From Cognatundibacterium rugosum (GTDB lineage Bacteria > Pseudomonadota > Gammaproteobacteria > Burkholderiales > Burkholderiaceae_D): a stretch of 64,000 nucleotides of DNA. Where the stretch lies: assembly GCF_014284365.1 (NCBI RefSeq), contig NZ_JACOGG010000016.1:18839-82838 (forward strand). The letters run 5' to 3'. Both the position numbers and the translations under genes were made by a program. Under the pieces are notes generated by a model. The model worked only from the letters and a program-made list of their open reading frames with translations. It searched no databases and was not told where the DNA came from. How positions within the stretch are numbered: the stretch's first letter is position 1; each line of letters begins with the position of its first letter. Positions 37,445 to 46,254 of the stretch are shown one piece after another.

Positions 37445-37490
37445 GTTTCAATGAAACACTAAATGAAACAACGAAACAAGCATTGAAACA
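37445..37490. promoter_or_regulatory. Probable PrpR binding cluster (GTTTCA/TGAAAC half-sites)
   Basis: An inverted pair GTTTCA-A-TGAAAC (37445-37457) is followed by TGAAAC at 37464, CGAAAC at 37472 and TGAAAC at 37484. The cluster is ~140-180 bp upstream of the sigma-54 promoter and ~55 bp before the prpR start. Position suits an upstream activating sequence that may also autoregulate prpR. The assignment to PrpR is inference. Confidence 0.65.
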
Positions 37491-37544
37491 TATGGATGTA
37501 ACAGCTGACTGCACGCAACAGCCCAAACGAAAGATGAACTCCAC

Positions 37545-39167
37545 ATGAAATATCCAGCCGCCAGCCGCGACCAGGAAAAACCGGTGATCTGGACCGTCTC
37601 GATCTCGCGCCTGTTTGATATGTTTCGCGACATCATGGTCGAGTACGATGCCAATGCCGATATCGTGCCGCTGCAGATGGGCTTTGAAGATGCGGTACAG
37701 CACATACGGGAACGCCTGCTGACGGTACGCTGCGACGCCGTGATCGCCGCTGGCTCCAACGGTGCTTATCTGAAAAGCAGGCTGCCAGTACCGGTCGTGA
37801 TTGCTAAGGCCAGTGGCTTCGACCTAATGCAGGCGCTGGCCCGGGCGCGCCGTGTTTCACCGGAAATCGGCCTGATTACTTACCAGGAAACCATGCCTGA
37901 ACTGGCCGAATTCAAAACGACGTTTGGGTTTCAGATTGCGCAACGCACTTATGTGACCGAAGAGGATGCACGCGCCCAAATCAGCGAACTGAAGGCGGCT
38001 GGCATCAAAGCCATCGTCGGCGCCGGTTTGATTACCGATTTATCTGAAGAGGCCGGGCTGACCGGCATCTTTATGTACTCAGCAACCTCGATCCGGCAAG
38101 CGTTCAATGACGCGCTCGAAATTGCACGCCTGACCCGGCTGGAAAGCAGCCGAGGCCGCAATCATGCAGCCGCAGACGCACTCAAGGCGCGCCACAGCCT
38201 GAATGACTTGCGTGGCGACTCGGCCGCGATGCAGGCCACCCGGCGCGCCGTCAGCCTGTTTGCGCGCTCCCCCGCCACCGTATTAATTCAGGGTGAAACC
38301 GGCACCGGCAAAGAACTAGCCGCACAAGCCATGCACAGAGAGAGCCCGCGTGCGCGCCAGCCCTTTGTCGCCATTAACTGCGGTGCGATCGCAGAAAACC
38401 TGCTCGAGTCTGAATTATTCGGCTATGAAGAAGGCGCTTTCACCGGCTCAAAACGGGGTGGCCATGCAGGTCTGTTTGAAACCGCGCATCGCGGCACCCT
38501 GTTTCTGGATGAAATCGGTGAAATGCCACTTCAGTTGCAGACCCGGCTATTACGTGTACTGGAAGAACGTGAAGTCGTGCGGGTAGGCGGTGTACGACCA
38601 GTACCGGTAGATGTGCGCATCATCAGCGCCACCCATTGCGATCTGGAGCAGCGTGTCGCTCAAGGCCAATTCCGCGCCGACCTGTTTTACCGGCTGGCCG
38701 TATTACGCATGAACATGCCCGCATTACGCGAGCGGCCAGAGGATGTGCTGCCGCTTGCAGTCTGGTGTCTTAAACACGCGTTGGCCGCAATGGGTGCGCG
38801 CCCACACGTGAATCTGCATGCAGAAATGCTGAGTTGTCAGTCTTTGCTGAATGCCTATCACTGGCCAGGCAATGTGCGCGAAATGCGCAATATGATGGAG
38901 CGCCTCGCTTTATTTCTGGCAGCCGAGCCATTGCAGGCATTAAGCCCACATTTCATTCAGGAAATTTTGCCGGAAATTTCAGTAAAGAAACAATCTTTAA
39001 CCTTAGTGACGACCACAAATATGGCAACATCTGACAGCAATACGACAGATAAAATTTCCATAGAGAAAGCATTGAACATGTTCCAGCAAAACCGTGAAGC
39101 CACTGCAGCCTATCTGGGTATCAGCAGAACCACTTTATGGCGAAAATTGAAATCACCGGACAAATGA
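37545..39167 (+). CDS. prpR: Propionate catabolism sigma-54 activator PrpR
   Basis: 540 aa. N-terminal PrpR_N sensor domain (about 15-200), which in homologues binds 2-methylcitrate; AAA+ domain with Walker A GETGTGKE at residue ~250, the sigma-54 contact loop GAFTGS at ~297 (S instead of the commoner A), FLDEIGEMP Walker B, and a C-terminal Fis-type HTH ([20 protein letters not shown]). Divergent from prpB, with the half-site cluster between. It should activate the -24/-12 promoter when methylcitrate accumulates. Confidence 0.95.
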   Translation: MKYPAASRDQEKPVIWTVSISRLFDMFRDIMVEYDANADIVPLQMGFEDAVQHIRERLLTVRCDAVIAAGSNGAYLKSRLPVPVVIAKASGFDLMQALARARRVSPEIGLITYQETMPELAEFKTTFGFQIAQRTYVTEEDARAQISELKAAGIKAIVGAGLITDLSEEAGLTGIFMYSATSIRQAFNDALEIARLTRLESSRGRNHAAADALKARHSLNDLRGDSAAMQATRRAVSLFARSPATVLIQGETGTGKELAAQAMHRESPRARQPFVAINCGAIAENLLESELFGYEEGAFTGSKRGGHAGLFETAHRGTLFLDEIGEMPLQLQTRLLRVLEEREVVRVGGVRPVPVDVRIISATHCDLEQRVAQGQFRADLFYRLAVLRMNMPALRERPEDVLPLAVWCLKHALAAMGARPHVNLHAEMLSCQSLLNAYHWPGNVREMRNMMERLALFLAAEPLQALSPHFIQEILPEISVKKQSLTLVTTTNMATSDSNTTDKISIEKALNMFQQNREATAAYLGISRTTLWRKLKSPDK

Positions 39168-39261
39168 AAGATTGTATCTTTTCGTCACAATTTTACATAC
39201 ACTGTAAGGTAAAATGCCGCGTGGAATCTTACTTAACGGCAAATCAAACTTAGTACTCACT

Positions 39262-39627
39262 ATGAAAAAATTACTCATTGTTGACGATAGCAAAGTATCT
39301 CGTATGGTCATTCGTGCTCATATCAAAGCCGTTCAGCCGGACTGGGAGTTTCTGGAAGCCGCAACGGGTGAAGAAGCCTTGAAAATTGTTGACGAAGCTA
39401 AGCCGGATTTCTGTACTATGGATATCAACATGCCCGGCATGCTGGGTACAGATGCTGCCGAGCAGATATTGGACAAACACCCGCATATGCGCATCGCCAT
39501 TTTCTCGGCTAATGTTCAAGATATGATGCAGACCAGAGCCAATTCGATAGGCTCCATATTTGTCGCTAAACCAGTTACAGAAAAATCGATTGCCATCGTA
39601 CTCAATTACTTTGCGAGCGCCGCATGA
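39262..39627 (+). CDS. Single-domain response regulator (CheY-like)
   Basis: 121 aa from the ATG at 39262. Receiver domain only: acidic pair in LLIVDDSKVSR, phosphoacceptor Asp54 in CTMDINMPG, the switch region FSANV and Lys in VAKPVTEKS. No output domain. Its stop overlaps the CheC-like gene by ATGA, so the pair is translationally coupled. A 16-codon upstream extension is open but lacks similarity. The kinase is not encoded here. Confidence 0.9.
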   Translation: MKKLLIVDDSKVSRMVIRAHIKAVQPDWEFLEAATGEEALKIVDEAKPDFCTMDINMPGMLGTDAAEQILDKHPHMRIAIFSANVQDMMQTRANSIGSIFVAKPVTEKSIAIVLNYFASAA

Positions 39628-40238
39628 ACATTCTGAGCGAATTACATCTTGATGCACTAAGCGAAGTTTTCAACGTCGGCGCAGGTCGGGCCGCGGCCAG
39701 CCTGTCAGAAATCGTCGGCGATGAAGTCCGTTTATCCGTGCCATCAGTTGAAATTCGCAAATCCTCGGAAATTGACCTTTCAGTCATGGGACTCCGTGGT
39801 GAGCGCTTTGGCGCCGTCCACCAAACCTTTACTGGCAGTTTTGAAGCCGAGGCGATCTTACTGTTCACAGAAGAGCACGCACTGGAAATTGTCCGTGACA
39901 TGATGGGTTCGCAAATCAGTCTGGAAGAACTGGCTGAATTTGAGCAGGAAGCCATGTGTGAACTCGGCAATATCATCCTCAATGCCTGCCTGTCAGCGAT
40001 GGCGGATATGCTGGGCATACCAATGAATTGCTCGCTCCCAGATTACTCAGTCGCGTCTACAGAAGAAATCCTGCGCCGTTTCAATAAAGAAGATGTCGAT
40101 CATTCTTACCTGTTATTGCTGCATATTGATCTCGCGATAGAAAAACGACGCTCACAAGGTCATCTGATTTTCCTGTTAAGTTCAACTTCACTGAAAGACC
40201 TGATCACCCAAATCGAACGCTTTTTAGGGGAAATTTAA
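39624..40238 (+). CDS. CheC-family phosphatase
   Basis: 204 aa. Two copies of the CheC E-x2-N motif are visible: SEVFNVGAGRAA near residue 13 and CELGNIILNACLSAM near 112, so both phosphatase half-sites are present. CheC/CheX/FliY proteins dephosphorylate receiver domains. Coupled at both ends, to the receiver gene upstream (ATGA) and the diguanylate cyclase downstream (TAATG), the simplest reading is a phosphatase for the neighbouring receiver. Confidence 0.88.
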   Translation: MNILSELHLDALSEVFNVGAGRAAASLSEIVGDEVRLSVPSVEIRKSSEIDLSVMGLRGERFGAVHQTFTGSFEAEAILLFTEEHALEIVRDMMGSQISLEELAEFEQEAMCELGNIILNACLSAMADMLGIPMNCSLPDYSVASTEEILRRFNKEDVDHSYLLLLHIDLAIEKRRSQGHLIFLLSSTSLKDLITQIERFLGEI

Positions 40239-41233
40239 TGTCGTTGCCGGTGCCAGCTACGCCATCGATTTCTGCAATGGAAGTCATCCTGAACACCATC
40301 AGTCTGGGACTGATTGTGGTGGATAGTCAGCAAACAGTCACCTTGTGGAATGACTGGGTAGCGCGACATAGTGGCGTCGAAGCAAAACAGGCTATTGGCA
40401 AGCCCATCAGTGAAGCCTTCCCCGAACCACCCAGCCGCGCCTTTTCTTTGGCACTGACAAATACACTGAATTATGGGCTGCCAGTGGTGCTGTCTAATGC
40501 CTTACACCGTTCGCCGCTGGCACTGTTCGAGCGCATGTTAGATGCGCCCGGCGCAGTCAGACTTCATCAGTCAGTGACACTGACGCCGATACAAATAGGT
40601 GATAGCCGTTGTTGTCTGATACAGATTTCTGACTCCACAACCTCCATCAAGCGCGAAAAAATCCTGCGCTCTCACTCAGAGCTGCTCAAAAAAGAAGCGA
40701 CCACCGATGGTTTGACCGGCATTTATAACCGACGCTTTTTTGACGAACACCTCAAAATGGCACTGGGGCACTCTACCCGCCAGAACAGTTCGATTTCTAT
40801 ATTCATGGTCGACATCGACTTCTTCAAAGAATATAACGATTTTTATGGTCATGTCATCGGTGACAAAGCACTCATCGAAGTCGCCAACACGCTGAAGCAG
40901 CAATTATTGCGCGCCAGTGATGTCGTGGCCCGCTTTGGCGGTGAGGAATTTGTGTTGATGTTACCGAATATGGCACAGGATTCTGCCGTACAGTTTGCAG
41001 AGAAATTACGCCTTGCGATCTGGAACAGCGACATCCCGCATGCGCGCTCCAAAATTGCAGATCGTGTCAGTATCAGCATAGGCTACAGCCATTTCAACAA
41101 AATGGAAGGCACCGATCCGAATGCCTTACTGAGTACGGCTGATGCCGCGCTGTATGAAGCAAAAAAACAGGGACGCAATCGCTGTTTTTACAAAAACTTA
41201 CCACAGCTGAGCTTTCCCAAACCTGGAAACTGA
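40238..41233 (+). CDS. PAS-GGDEF diguanylate cyclase
   Basis: 331 aa. PAS domain at ~10-130 (IVVDSQQTVTLWNDWVARHSG) and a GGDEF domain at ~165-320 with active-site GGEEF (234-238). RASD (225-228) lies five residues before it, the RxxD inhibitory I-site. It should make c-di-GMP and be product-inhibited. No membrane segment. The start overlaps the CheC stop by one base, completing a receiver-CheC-cyclase operon. Confidence 0.93.
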   Translation: MSLPVPATPSISAMEVILNTISLGLIVVDSQQTVTLWNDWVARHSGVEAKQAIGKPISEAFPEPPSRAFSLALTNTLNYGLPVVLSNALHRSPLALFERMLDAPGAVRLHQSVTLTPIQIGDSRCCLIQISDSTTSIKREKILRSHSELLKKEATTDGLTGIYNRRFFDEHLKMALGHSTRQNSSISIFMVDIDFFKEYNDFYGHVIGDKALIEVANTLKQQLLRASDVVARFGGEEFVLMLPNMAQDSAVQFAEKLRLAIWNSDIPHARSKIADRVSISIGYSHFNKMEGTDPNALLSTADAALYEAKKQGRNRCFYKNLPQLSFPKPGN

Positions 41234-41323
41234 GCCACTGGTGCGGCTTTACGCTGCCCGACCAAAGCCACCGTAAATTACTTTATACTTAGCGCTGGCA
41301 GAATTCTCCATTACGTTGCGTTC

Positions 41324-41342
41324 CGGAATTCTCCGAATTCCG
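41324..41342. repeat. Perfect inverted repeat upstream of the oxyanion transporter
   Basis: CGGAATTC-TCC-GAATTCCG, an 8-bp perfect palindrome with a 3-nt centre. A related GAATTCTCC occurs at 41301. No T-run follows, so an operator or weak hairpin are the options. Confidence 0.55.
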
Positions 41343-41388
41343 CTCACGCACGTGCTGCGCCTCCCTATTGACACTCTCAGGTACAACC

Positions 41389-42267
41389 ATGACTAAGACT
41401 ATGAATTTCACCCGTCGCCAACTCACACTGCTGATGACTGCCAGTCTGCTTGGTTTATCCGGCCTGGCATCTGCCCAAAACCAGCAAGTACTGCGTGTTT
41501 CAGCGATTCCGGACGAAGCACCAACTGAATTACAGCGCAAATTCAAGCCGCTGGGCGCTTATCTGGAAAAGAAACTGGGCATGAAAGTCGAGTTCACGCC
41601 CGTCACCGATTATGCCGCATCGGTCGAAGGCCTGATCAATAAAAAACTCGATATAGTCTGGTTTGGCGGCTTCACCTTTGTACAGGCAAAAGTACGCAGT
41701 AAAGATCAGGTTATTCCGCTGGTACAGCGCGAAGAGGATGAAAAATTCAAATCTGTCTTCGTCACGACCCACAAGGACATCAATAAACTGGAAGACCTGA
41801 AAGGCAAGACCTTCAGCTTTGGTTCTGAATCCTCAACTTCAGGCCATCTGATGCCACGTTCATTTTTACTGGCAGCGAAAATCAATCCGGATAGCGACAT
41901 GAAGCGCATCGCATTCTCGGGCGCACACGACGCAACCGTGGCTGCGGTCGCCGGTGGCAAAGTCGATGCCGGTGCGCTCAATATCTCGGTTTGGGAAAAA
42001 CTGGTGGCACAAAATAAAGTCGATACCCGTCAGGTCCGCGTGTTCTACACCACACCAGGGTATTTTGACTATAACTGGACAGTGCGCACTGACATGCCAG
42101 CCGACTTACGTAAAAAAATCACTGAGGCCTTCCTCGCATTGGACGCGTCTAAACCAGAAGATAAAGAAATCCTGGATTTACAACGCGCGACACGCTTTAT
42201 CCCGACTAAAGCTGAGAATTACAAAGCCATTGAAGCGGCCGCACACAATGCGGGCTTACTCAAGTAA
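41389..42267 (+). CDS. PhnD-like periplasmic binding protein (possibly selenate/oxyanion)
   Basis: 292 aa from the ATG at 41389; the frame opens 21 nt earlier. The N-terminus FTRRQLTLLMTASLLGLSG has twin arginines before the hydrophobic core, so Tat or Sec export is possible, with cleavage after LASA. The mature start VLRVSAIPDEAPTELQRK and FTPVTDYAASVEGL match the PhnD-like subgroup annotated as putative selenate-binding proteins. Ligand is unproven: phosphonate, phosphite, selenate or another oxyanion. First gene of a four-gene ABC importer. Confidence 0.82.
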   Translation: MTKTMNFTRRQLTLLMTASLLGLSGLASAQNQQVLRVSAIPDEAPTELQRKFKPLGAYLEKKLGMKVEFTPVTDYAASVEGLINKKLDIVWFGGFTFVQAKVRSKDQVIPLVQREEDEKFKSVFVTTHKDINKLEDLKGKTFSFGSESSTSGHLMPRSFLLAAKINPDSDMKRIAFSGAHDATVAAVAGGKVDAGALNISVWEKLVAQNKVDTRQVRVFYTTPGYFDYNWTVRTDMPADLRKKITEAFLALDASKPEDKEILDLQRATRFIPTKAENYKAIEAAAHNAGLLK

Positions 42268-43133
42268 TGTCGGTCACACCTGCCTCAAACGCAGCACCAG
42301 CCACACAGCTCAGCCTGCACAAGCTGTGTGTACACCATGCTGGTGCCGCGTCATCCAAGCCTGGCGCTGATCTGCAATTAGCGCTAAAAAATATCTCTTT
42401 ACAGATCAAGTCAGGCGAACAAATTGCCATCATCGGCCCTTCCGGTGCTGGCAAAACCAGCCTGCTACACACGCTGGCCTGCGCACACCAGCCACTCAGT
42501 GGCGAGCTAATCTGGAACGGCCGCCATCCGTGGCAAAGCACAGATACGGAGCGCCATGCGATGCGCAGGCAATTATTCCTGGCACCGCAAAGCCCCCCTT
42601 TGCCGGCACGCCAGCGCGTCATTACCAGCGTACTGGCTGGCCGCCTGCCGCAATGGTCGCTATGGCAGTCTTTACGTAACCTGTTCCTTCCGTCTGATCC
42701 GGTCGCCGCCTACGACGCATTGGCGCACTTTCACTTGCAGGACAAACTGTATGCGCGGGTGGACCAGTTGTCCGGCGGTGAGCGTCAACGCTGCGGTTTA
42801 GCCCGTCTTTGTCTGTCGGATGCGCGCCTGCTGCTGGTGGACGAACCACTGTCAGCACTCGACCCCACCCTGGCCTTGCAGACGCTGAACAACCTGCAAC
42901 AACTGGCCCGCCAACGTCAGGCCACCCTGATTTGCAGCCTGCATCAGGTCGAACTGGCACGCGCGCATTTCCCGCGAGTGATAGGTTTGCGTCAGGGGGA
43001 GATTCTGTTTGATACCGATCACGTCACCGATACCATGCTGACCGACTTGTATCGTAATGCGGGCAGCACCTGCATGCCTGCCACCGCCGCAGCGCCAGAC
43101 GCTGCGCTGGCCGATACCATGCGCTGTTTCTGA
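42267..43133 (+). CDS. PhnC-like ABC transporter ATP-binding protein
   Basis: 288 aa. Walker A GPSGAGKT (57-64), signature LSGGERQR from residue 168, Walker B LLLVDEPLSALD and the H-loop LICSLHQVELA. The N-terminal ~25 residues are an extra low-complexity segment. It energises uptake with the two permeases that follow. The start overlaps the upstream TAA by one base. Confidence 0.92.
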   Translation: MSVTPASNAAPATQLSLHKLCVHHAGAASSKPGADLQLALKNISLQIKSGEQIAIIGPSGAGKTSLLHTLACAHQPLSGELIWNGRHPWQSTDTERHAMRRQLFLAPQSPPLPARQRVITSVLAGRLPQWSLWQSLRNLFLPSDPVAAYDALAHFHLQDKLYARVDQLSGGERQRCGLARLCLSDARLLLVDEPLSALDPTLALQTLNNLQQLARQRQATLICSLHQVELARAHFPRVIGLRQGEILFDTDHVTDTMLTDLYRNAGSTCMPATAAAPDAALADTMRCF

Positions 43134-43141
43134 GGTGAAGT

Positions 43142-43990
43142 GTGAACACTGAAACATCCGCACCGCTGCACGCTGACGCCCTGCGCGACCCTGCCTGGAA
43201 GTCACGCCTCAGTCTGCTGCTACTGACCCTGGTGCTCCTGTGGCCCATGCTCAGCATGACCGAGTTCCGCCCCTGGGATTTGATAGATGCGCAAAGTCTG
43301 CAGGCGAGCTGGCAATTCCTGAAAAACTTTTTCCCGCCAGCGCATGATGCTGAATTCCTGCAGCTAGTCTTGATCGCGACCTGGCAAACCATTGCGATGG
43401 CAACGGCTGGAGTCACGCTTGCGCTACTGGCCGCCATCCCGATGGCCCTGATCGTGAATGCACAGCTGTCGGTTTCCGCCATCGGCAAATCCAGTATGGC
43501 GCATCTGCCCTGGCTGTGCCGTCAAAGCATACGATGGCTGTTGGTGTTGTTACGCAGCGTACCCGAGCTGGTATGGGCCTTGTTATTTGTGCGCATCGTC
43601 GGTCTGGGACCCAGTGCCGGTGTACTCGCGATCGCACTGACCTACTGCGGCATGCTGGGTAAGGTGTATGCAGAAATTTTGGAATCCACCGATGGCAGTT
43701 GCAGCCACCCATTGCTGGAAAATGGCAGCTCGCGCTTACAGGCGTTTTTGTATGGGAGTCTGCCAGCTGCTGCATCTGAACTCGCGTCCTACACCATCTA
43801 TCGCTGGGAATGTGCGATCCGTGGTTCGGTGATCATGGGTTTTGTCGGTGCTGGCGGACTGGGGCAGCGCATGGATGAGTCAATGAAAATGCTGGCGGGC
43901 GCGGAAGTATCGACGATGCTGATCGTCTTTATGTTACTTGTCAGTCTGGCCGACAGTTTCAGCCTATGGCTGCGCAGGAGTCTGGCATGA
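43142..43990 (+). CDS. PhnE-like ABC transporter permease (first)
   Basis: 282 aa from GTG at 43142 (GAGGTGA upstream). Inner-membrane protein with about six helices; the EAA-type coupling loop appears as ILESTDGSCSHPLLENGSS...FLYGSLP split by the TM topology. ELVWALLFVRIVGLGP and VGAGGLGQRM are PhnE family marks. It forms the pore with the next gene product. Stop overlaps the next ATG (ATGA). Confidence 0.9.
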   Translation: MNTETSAPLHADALRDPAWKSRLSLLLLTLVLLWPMLSMTEFRPWDLIDAQSLQASWQFLKNFFPPAHDAEFLQLVLIATWQTIAMATAGVTLALLAAIPMALIVNAQLSVSAIGKSSMAHLPWLCRQSIRWLLVLLRSVPELVWALLFVRIVGLGPSAGVLAIALTYCGMLGKVYAEILESTDGSCSHPLLENGSSRLQAFLYGSLPAAASELASYTIYRWECAIRGSVIMGFVGAGGLGQRMDESMKMLAGAEVSTMLIVFMLLVSLADSFSLWLRRSLA

Positions 43991-44784
43991 CACACCCTGC
44001 CTATCAACACACTCAGCCGTTACTGCGCTGGCAAACCGCGCTGGTACTATTGTTGCTGACAGCCCTGATCAGCGCCAGCTTCCTGAGTCTGGACATGCAC
44101 TGGGCCGAGCTATTCAGCGATCAGTCGCTGCAAAGCAGTCGCGACTTTTTGGCCGGGTTTGCGCCTCCGGATATGCAAGCCAGCTTTCTACACAAAACGG
44201 CCATGGCAACGCTGGAAACACTGGCGATGTCAGCACTGGGCACCGTGCTGGCTGCGCTGGCAGGTATGCTGCTGGCACTGCCTGCCAGCAAACAGTACGG
44301 CACCTTGCTATATCACTGCAGCCGCCTGTTACTCAATTTGGCACGTGCAATCCCCGAACTGGTGTGGGCATCAATTATGCTGATCGCAGCGGGACTCGGA
44401 CCTTTCGCCGGGACCATCGCCCTGGCTGCACATACCACCGGTGTACTGGGTCGCCTGTTTGCTGAAACGCTGGAAAATCTGCCACCAGAAAACGCGCAGA
44501 CGCTGAAGCTCAATGGCGCCAGCCGCGCGCAAATATTTTTTTACGCCAGCTTACCGATGGGGCTGCCGCAAATGCTGTCTTACACCCTGTATCGCTGGGA
44601 AAACAATATACGTGCAGCCTCTATCCTGGGGGTGGTCGGCGCAGGCGGTCTGGGACAAATGCTGAAATACCATCTGTCTCTGTTTCAGATGCATAGCGCG
44701 GCGACAGTCATCATCGCCATGCTGTTACTGGTAGCGCTGGTCGACGCACTGAGCTTCGCTATACGGCGCAGACTGACGCGCTAA
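43987..44784 (+). CDS. PhnE-like ABC transporter permease (second)
   Basis: 265 aa from the ATG at 43987. Same architecture as its neighbour: six membrane helices, ELVWASIMLIAAGLGPFAG, loop with ETLENLPPENAQTLKLNGA, and VVGAGGLGQML. The two permeases are paralogous and probably form a heterodimer. Last gene of the importer operon; no metabolic gene follows on this strand. Confidence 0.9.
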   Translation: MTHPAYQHTQPLLRWQTALVLLLLTALISASFLSLDMHWAELFSDQSLQSSRDFLAGFAPPDMQASFLHKTAMATLETLAMSALGTVLAALAGMLLALPASKQYGTLLYHCSRLLLNLARAIPELVWASIMLIAAGLGPFAGTIALAAHTTGVLGRLFAETLENLPPENAQTLKLNGASRAQIFFYASLPMGLPQMLSYTLYRWENNIRAASILGVVGAGGLGQMLKYHLSLFQMHSAATVIIAMLLLVALVDALSFAIRRRLTR

Positions 44785-44877
44785 AGACACTCGTCTCTTC
44801 ACATGCACTTAGTCATCGTGATCACCAATCGCTGTCACGCAAAAACCTGTGCGGCCAGCCTGGCTCAGCCCAGCAAA

Positions 44878-46254
44878 TCAGCGCACCAAACGTTGCGGGC
44901 TTGTACCGGCTGTGGTAGCGGTATTTGAGTTGCCTGCAGTACGACATTCGCTTTGCGGATAGCCGTTGCGTTCCACCTCCGGATCGAGCTGGCGCAGAGC
45001 ATTTTTTGCCTGTTGCAAGTCTTTGCCAAACTCCATCAGATAGCGCTGCCGCTCGTCGCTCTGCCATTCCTCGCTCGAAAAAATATTCAGTGCATAGGTC
45101 TTACTGACTGCCACCTGCCCTTCCAGCCTGGGCATCAGCAAACGGTCGGGATCGACATTTTCACGCAGCAGATAAGCGTCCACATCGCGCAGACGTAAGG
45201 GCATCTGCGCCTGACCATCACGCAGTAAATTACCCGCAACGATAAGCGGAATATCATTCAAGCCTTGTGGCAGCACGTCATTAAAACTCAGCAAGGCAAA
45301 CGGTTTTCCTTGCGCATCGTCCAGTCTGGCGCTGACCAGATAGCGTCCAGGCAGGCGCACATTGGCGCGCAGCGTAAAGCGCAACTGACCTGCTTCAGTG
45401 CTTTCCCTGACACCCGCCACCCAGGTGGCGGGCAATTCCGGCGAATACACCACATCGAAGAAGATACGTCCTGGTTTACCAGCGACCGTATAGCTGACTT
45501 CGGTACGCAAGGTGCCGTGAAAGCTGGCAAAGCCGCTTTGTGCAGGCTGCAGCGTCGCGCTGTATATCCCATCGGCGGCACGGGTATCACCATCCTGCCC
45601 GCTGTCATTCATGTTCAGCGCCAGCGCGGCGCTTTCTTTTTGGCCGGCAAAACTCAAACCTTTGGCAACTGCTTTCTCTACCTGTAATGCCAGCGGCTGT
45701 CCCTGCGCATCACTGGCGCGCACCGTGAACACTGCTTTTTCACCGGCGGCCAGATACACATGCGACTGCGTCGTGGCAATCTGCACCGCCTTATCCGCGG
45801 TACCGTCAGGCTTGCGCATCGCATGCGATTCGGCGACTGGCTGATTCGGATAGATCTGATCCGGATGCTGACTGACGGGGCGCGAACCTGGCGGATAACG
45901 CGTTCCGCTCTGATACTGACACAAAGCCTGATCCGCCTGAACTACTTGTTGCACCAATTGCTGGCGCTGTACGGCTGCTGTCTGCGGCATGCTAGCTGTG
46001 CTTGCGGCAGCAGGCATAGACAGGAATTCACGGCCACCACGCCCACCATCTGTAGCCTGTGTAACATCGCCAGATGGGCTAGGCTGACTACCATCCCAGA
46101 CCAGCACACCCAACAACACAGCCACCACCAGGATGGCCACTACAGGCTTGCGATAAAGTGCCCAGCCATCCCGCGGCGACTTCACTGCACCAGCCGCCTT
46201 GGCGACCGATGCAGCGGTGCGCGATGTTCCTGCTTTATCCTGCTTACGTGGCAT
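44878..46254 (-). CDS. Membrane-anchored choice-of-anchor X-like protein
   Basis: 458 aa. A basic, Ala/Lys-rich N-terminus and one membrane helix (PVVAILVVAVLLGVLVW, about residues 37-53), with the rest predicted periplasmic. Region ~165-400 contains beta-sandwich-like strands (VYLAAGEKAVFTVRASD, DSGQDGDTRAADGIYSATL), which recall choice-of-anchor X domains. The C-terminus is Thr/Ser-rich. It overlaps the upstream secreted hydrolase-like gene by 11 nt. Type II anchoring downstream of a secreted hydrolase resembles lipase-foldase operons in layout only. Confidence 0.7.
   Translation of the reverse strand: MPRKQDKAGTSRTAASVAKAAGAVKSPRDGWALYRKPVVAILVVAVLLGVLVWDGSQPSPSGDVTQATDGGRGGREFLSMPAAASTASMPQTAAVQRQQLVQQVVQADQALCQYQSGTRYPPGSRPVSQHPDQIYPNQPVAESHAMRKPDGTADKAVQIATTQSHVYLAAGEKAVFTVRASDAQGQPLALQVEKAVAKGLSFAGQKESAALALNMNDSGQDGDTRAADGIYSATLQPAQSGFASFHGTLRTEVSYTVAGKPGRIFFDVVYSPELPATWVAGVRESTEAGQLRFTLRANVRLPGRYLVSARLDDAQGKPFALLSFNDVLPQGLNDIPLIVAGNLLRDGQAQMPLRLRDVDAYLLRENVDPDRLLMPRLEGQVAVSKTYALNIFSSEEWQSDERQRYLMEFGKDLQQAKNALRQLDPEVERNGYPQSECRTAGNSNTATTAGTSPQRLVR

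Noticed and set aside
37545..39167. GAFTGS in PrpR as a broken sigma-54 contact loop
   Set aside because: Ser at this place is tolerated and, as I recall, common in PrpR proteins; all other AAA+ motifs are intact.
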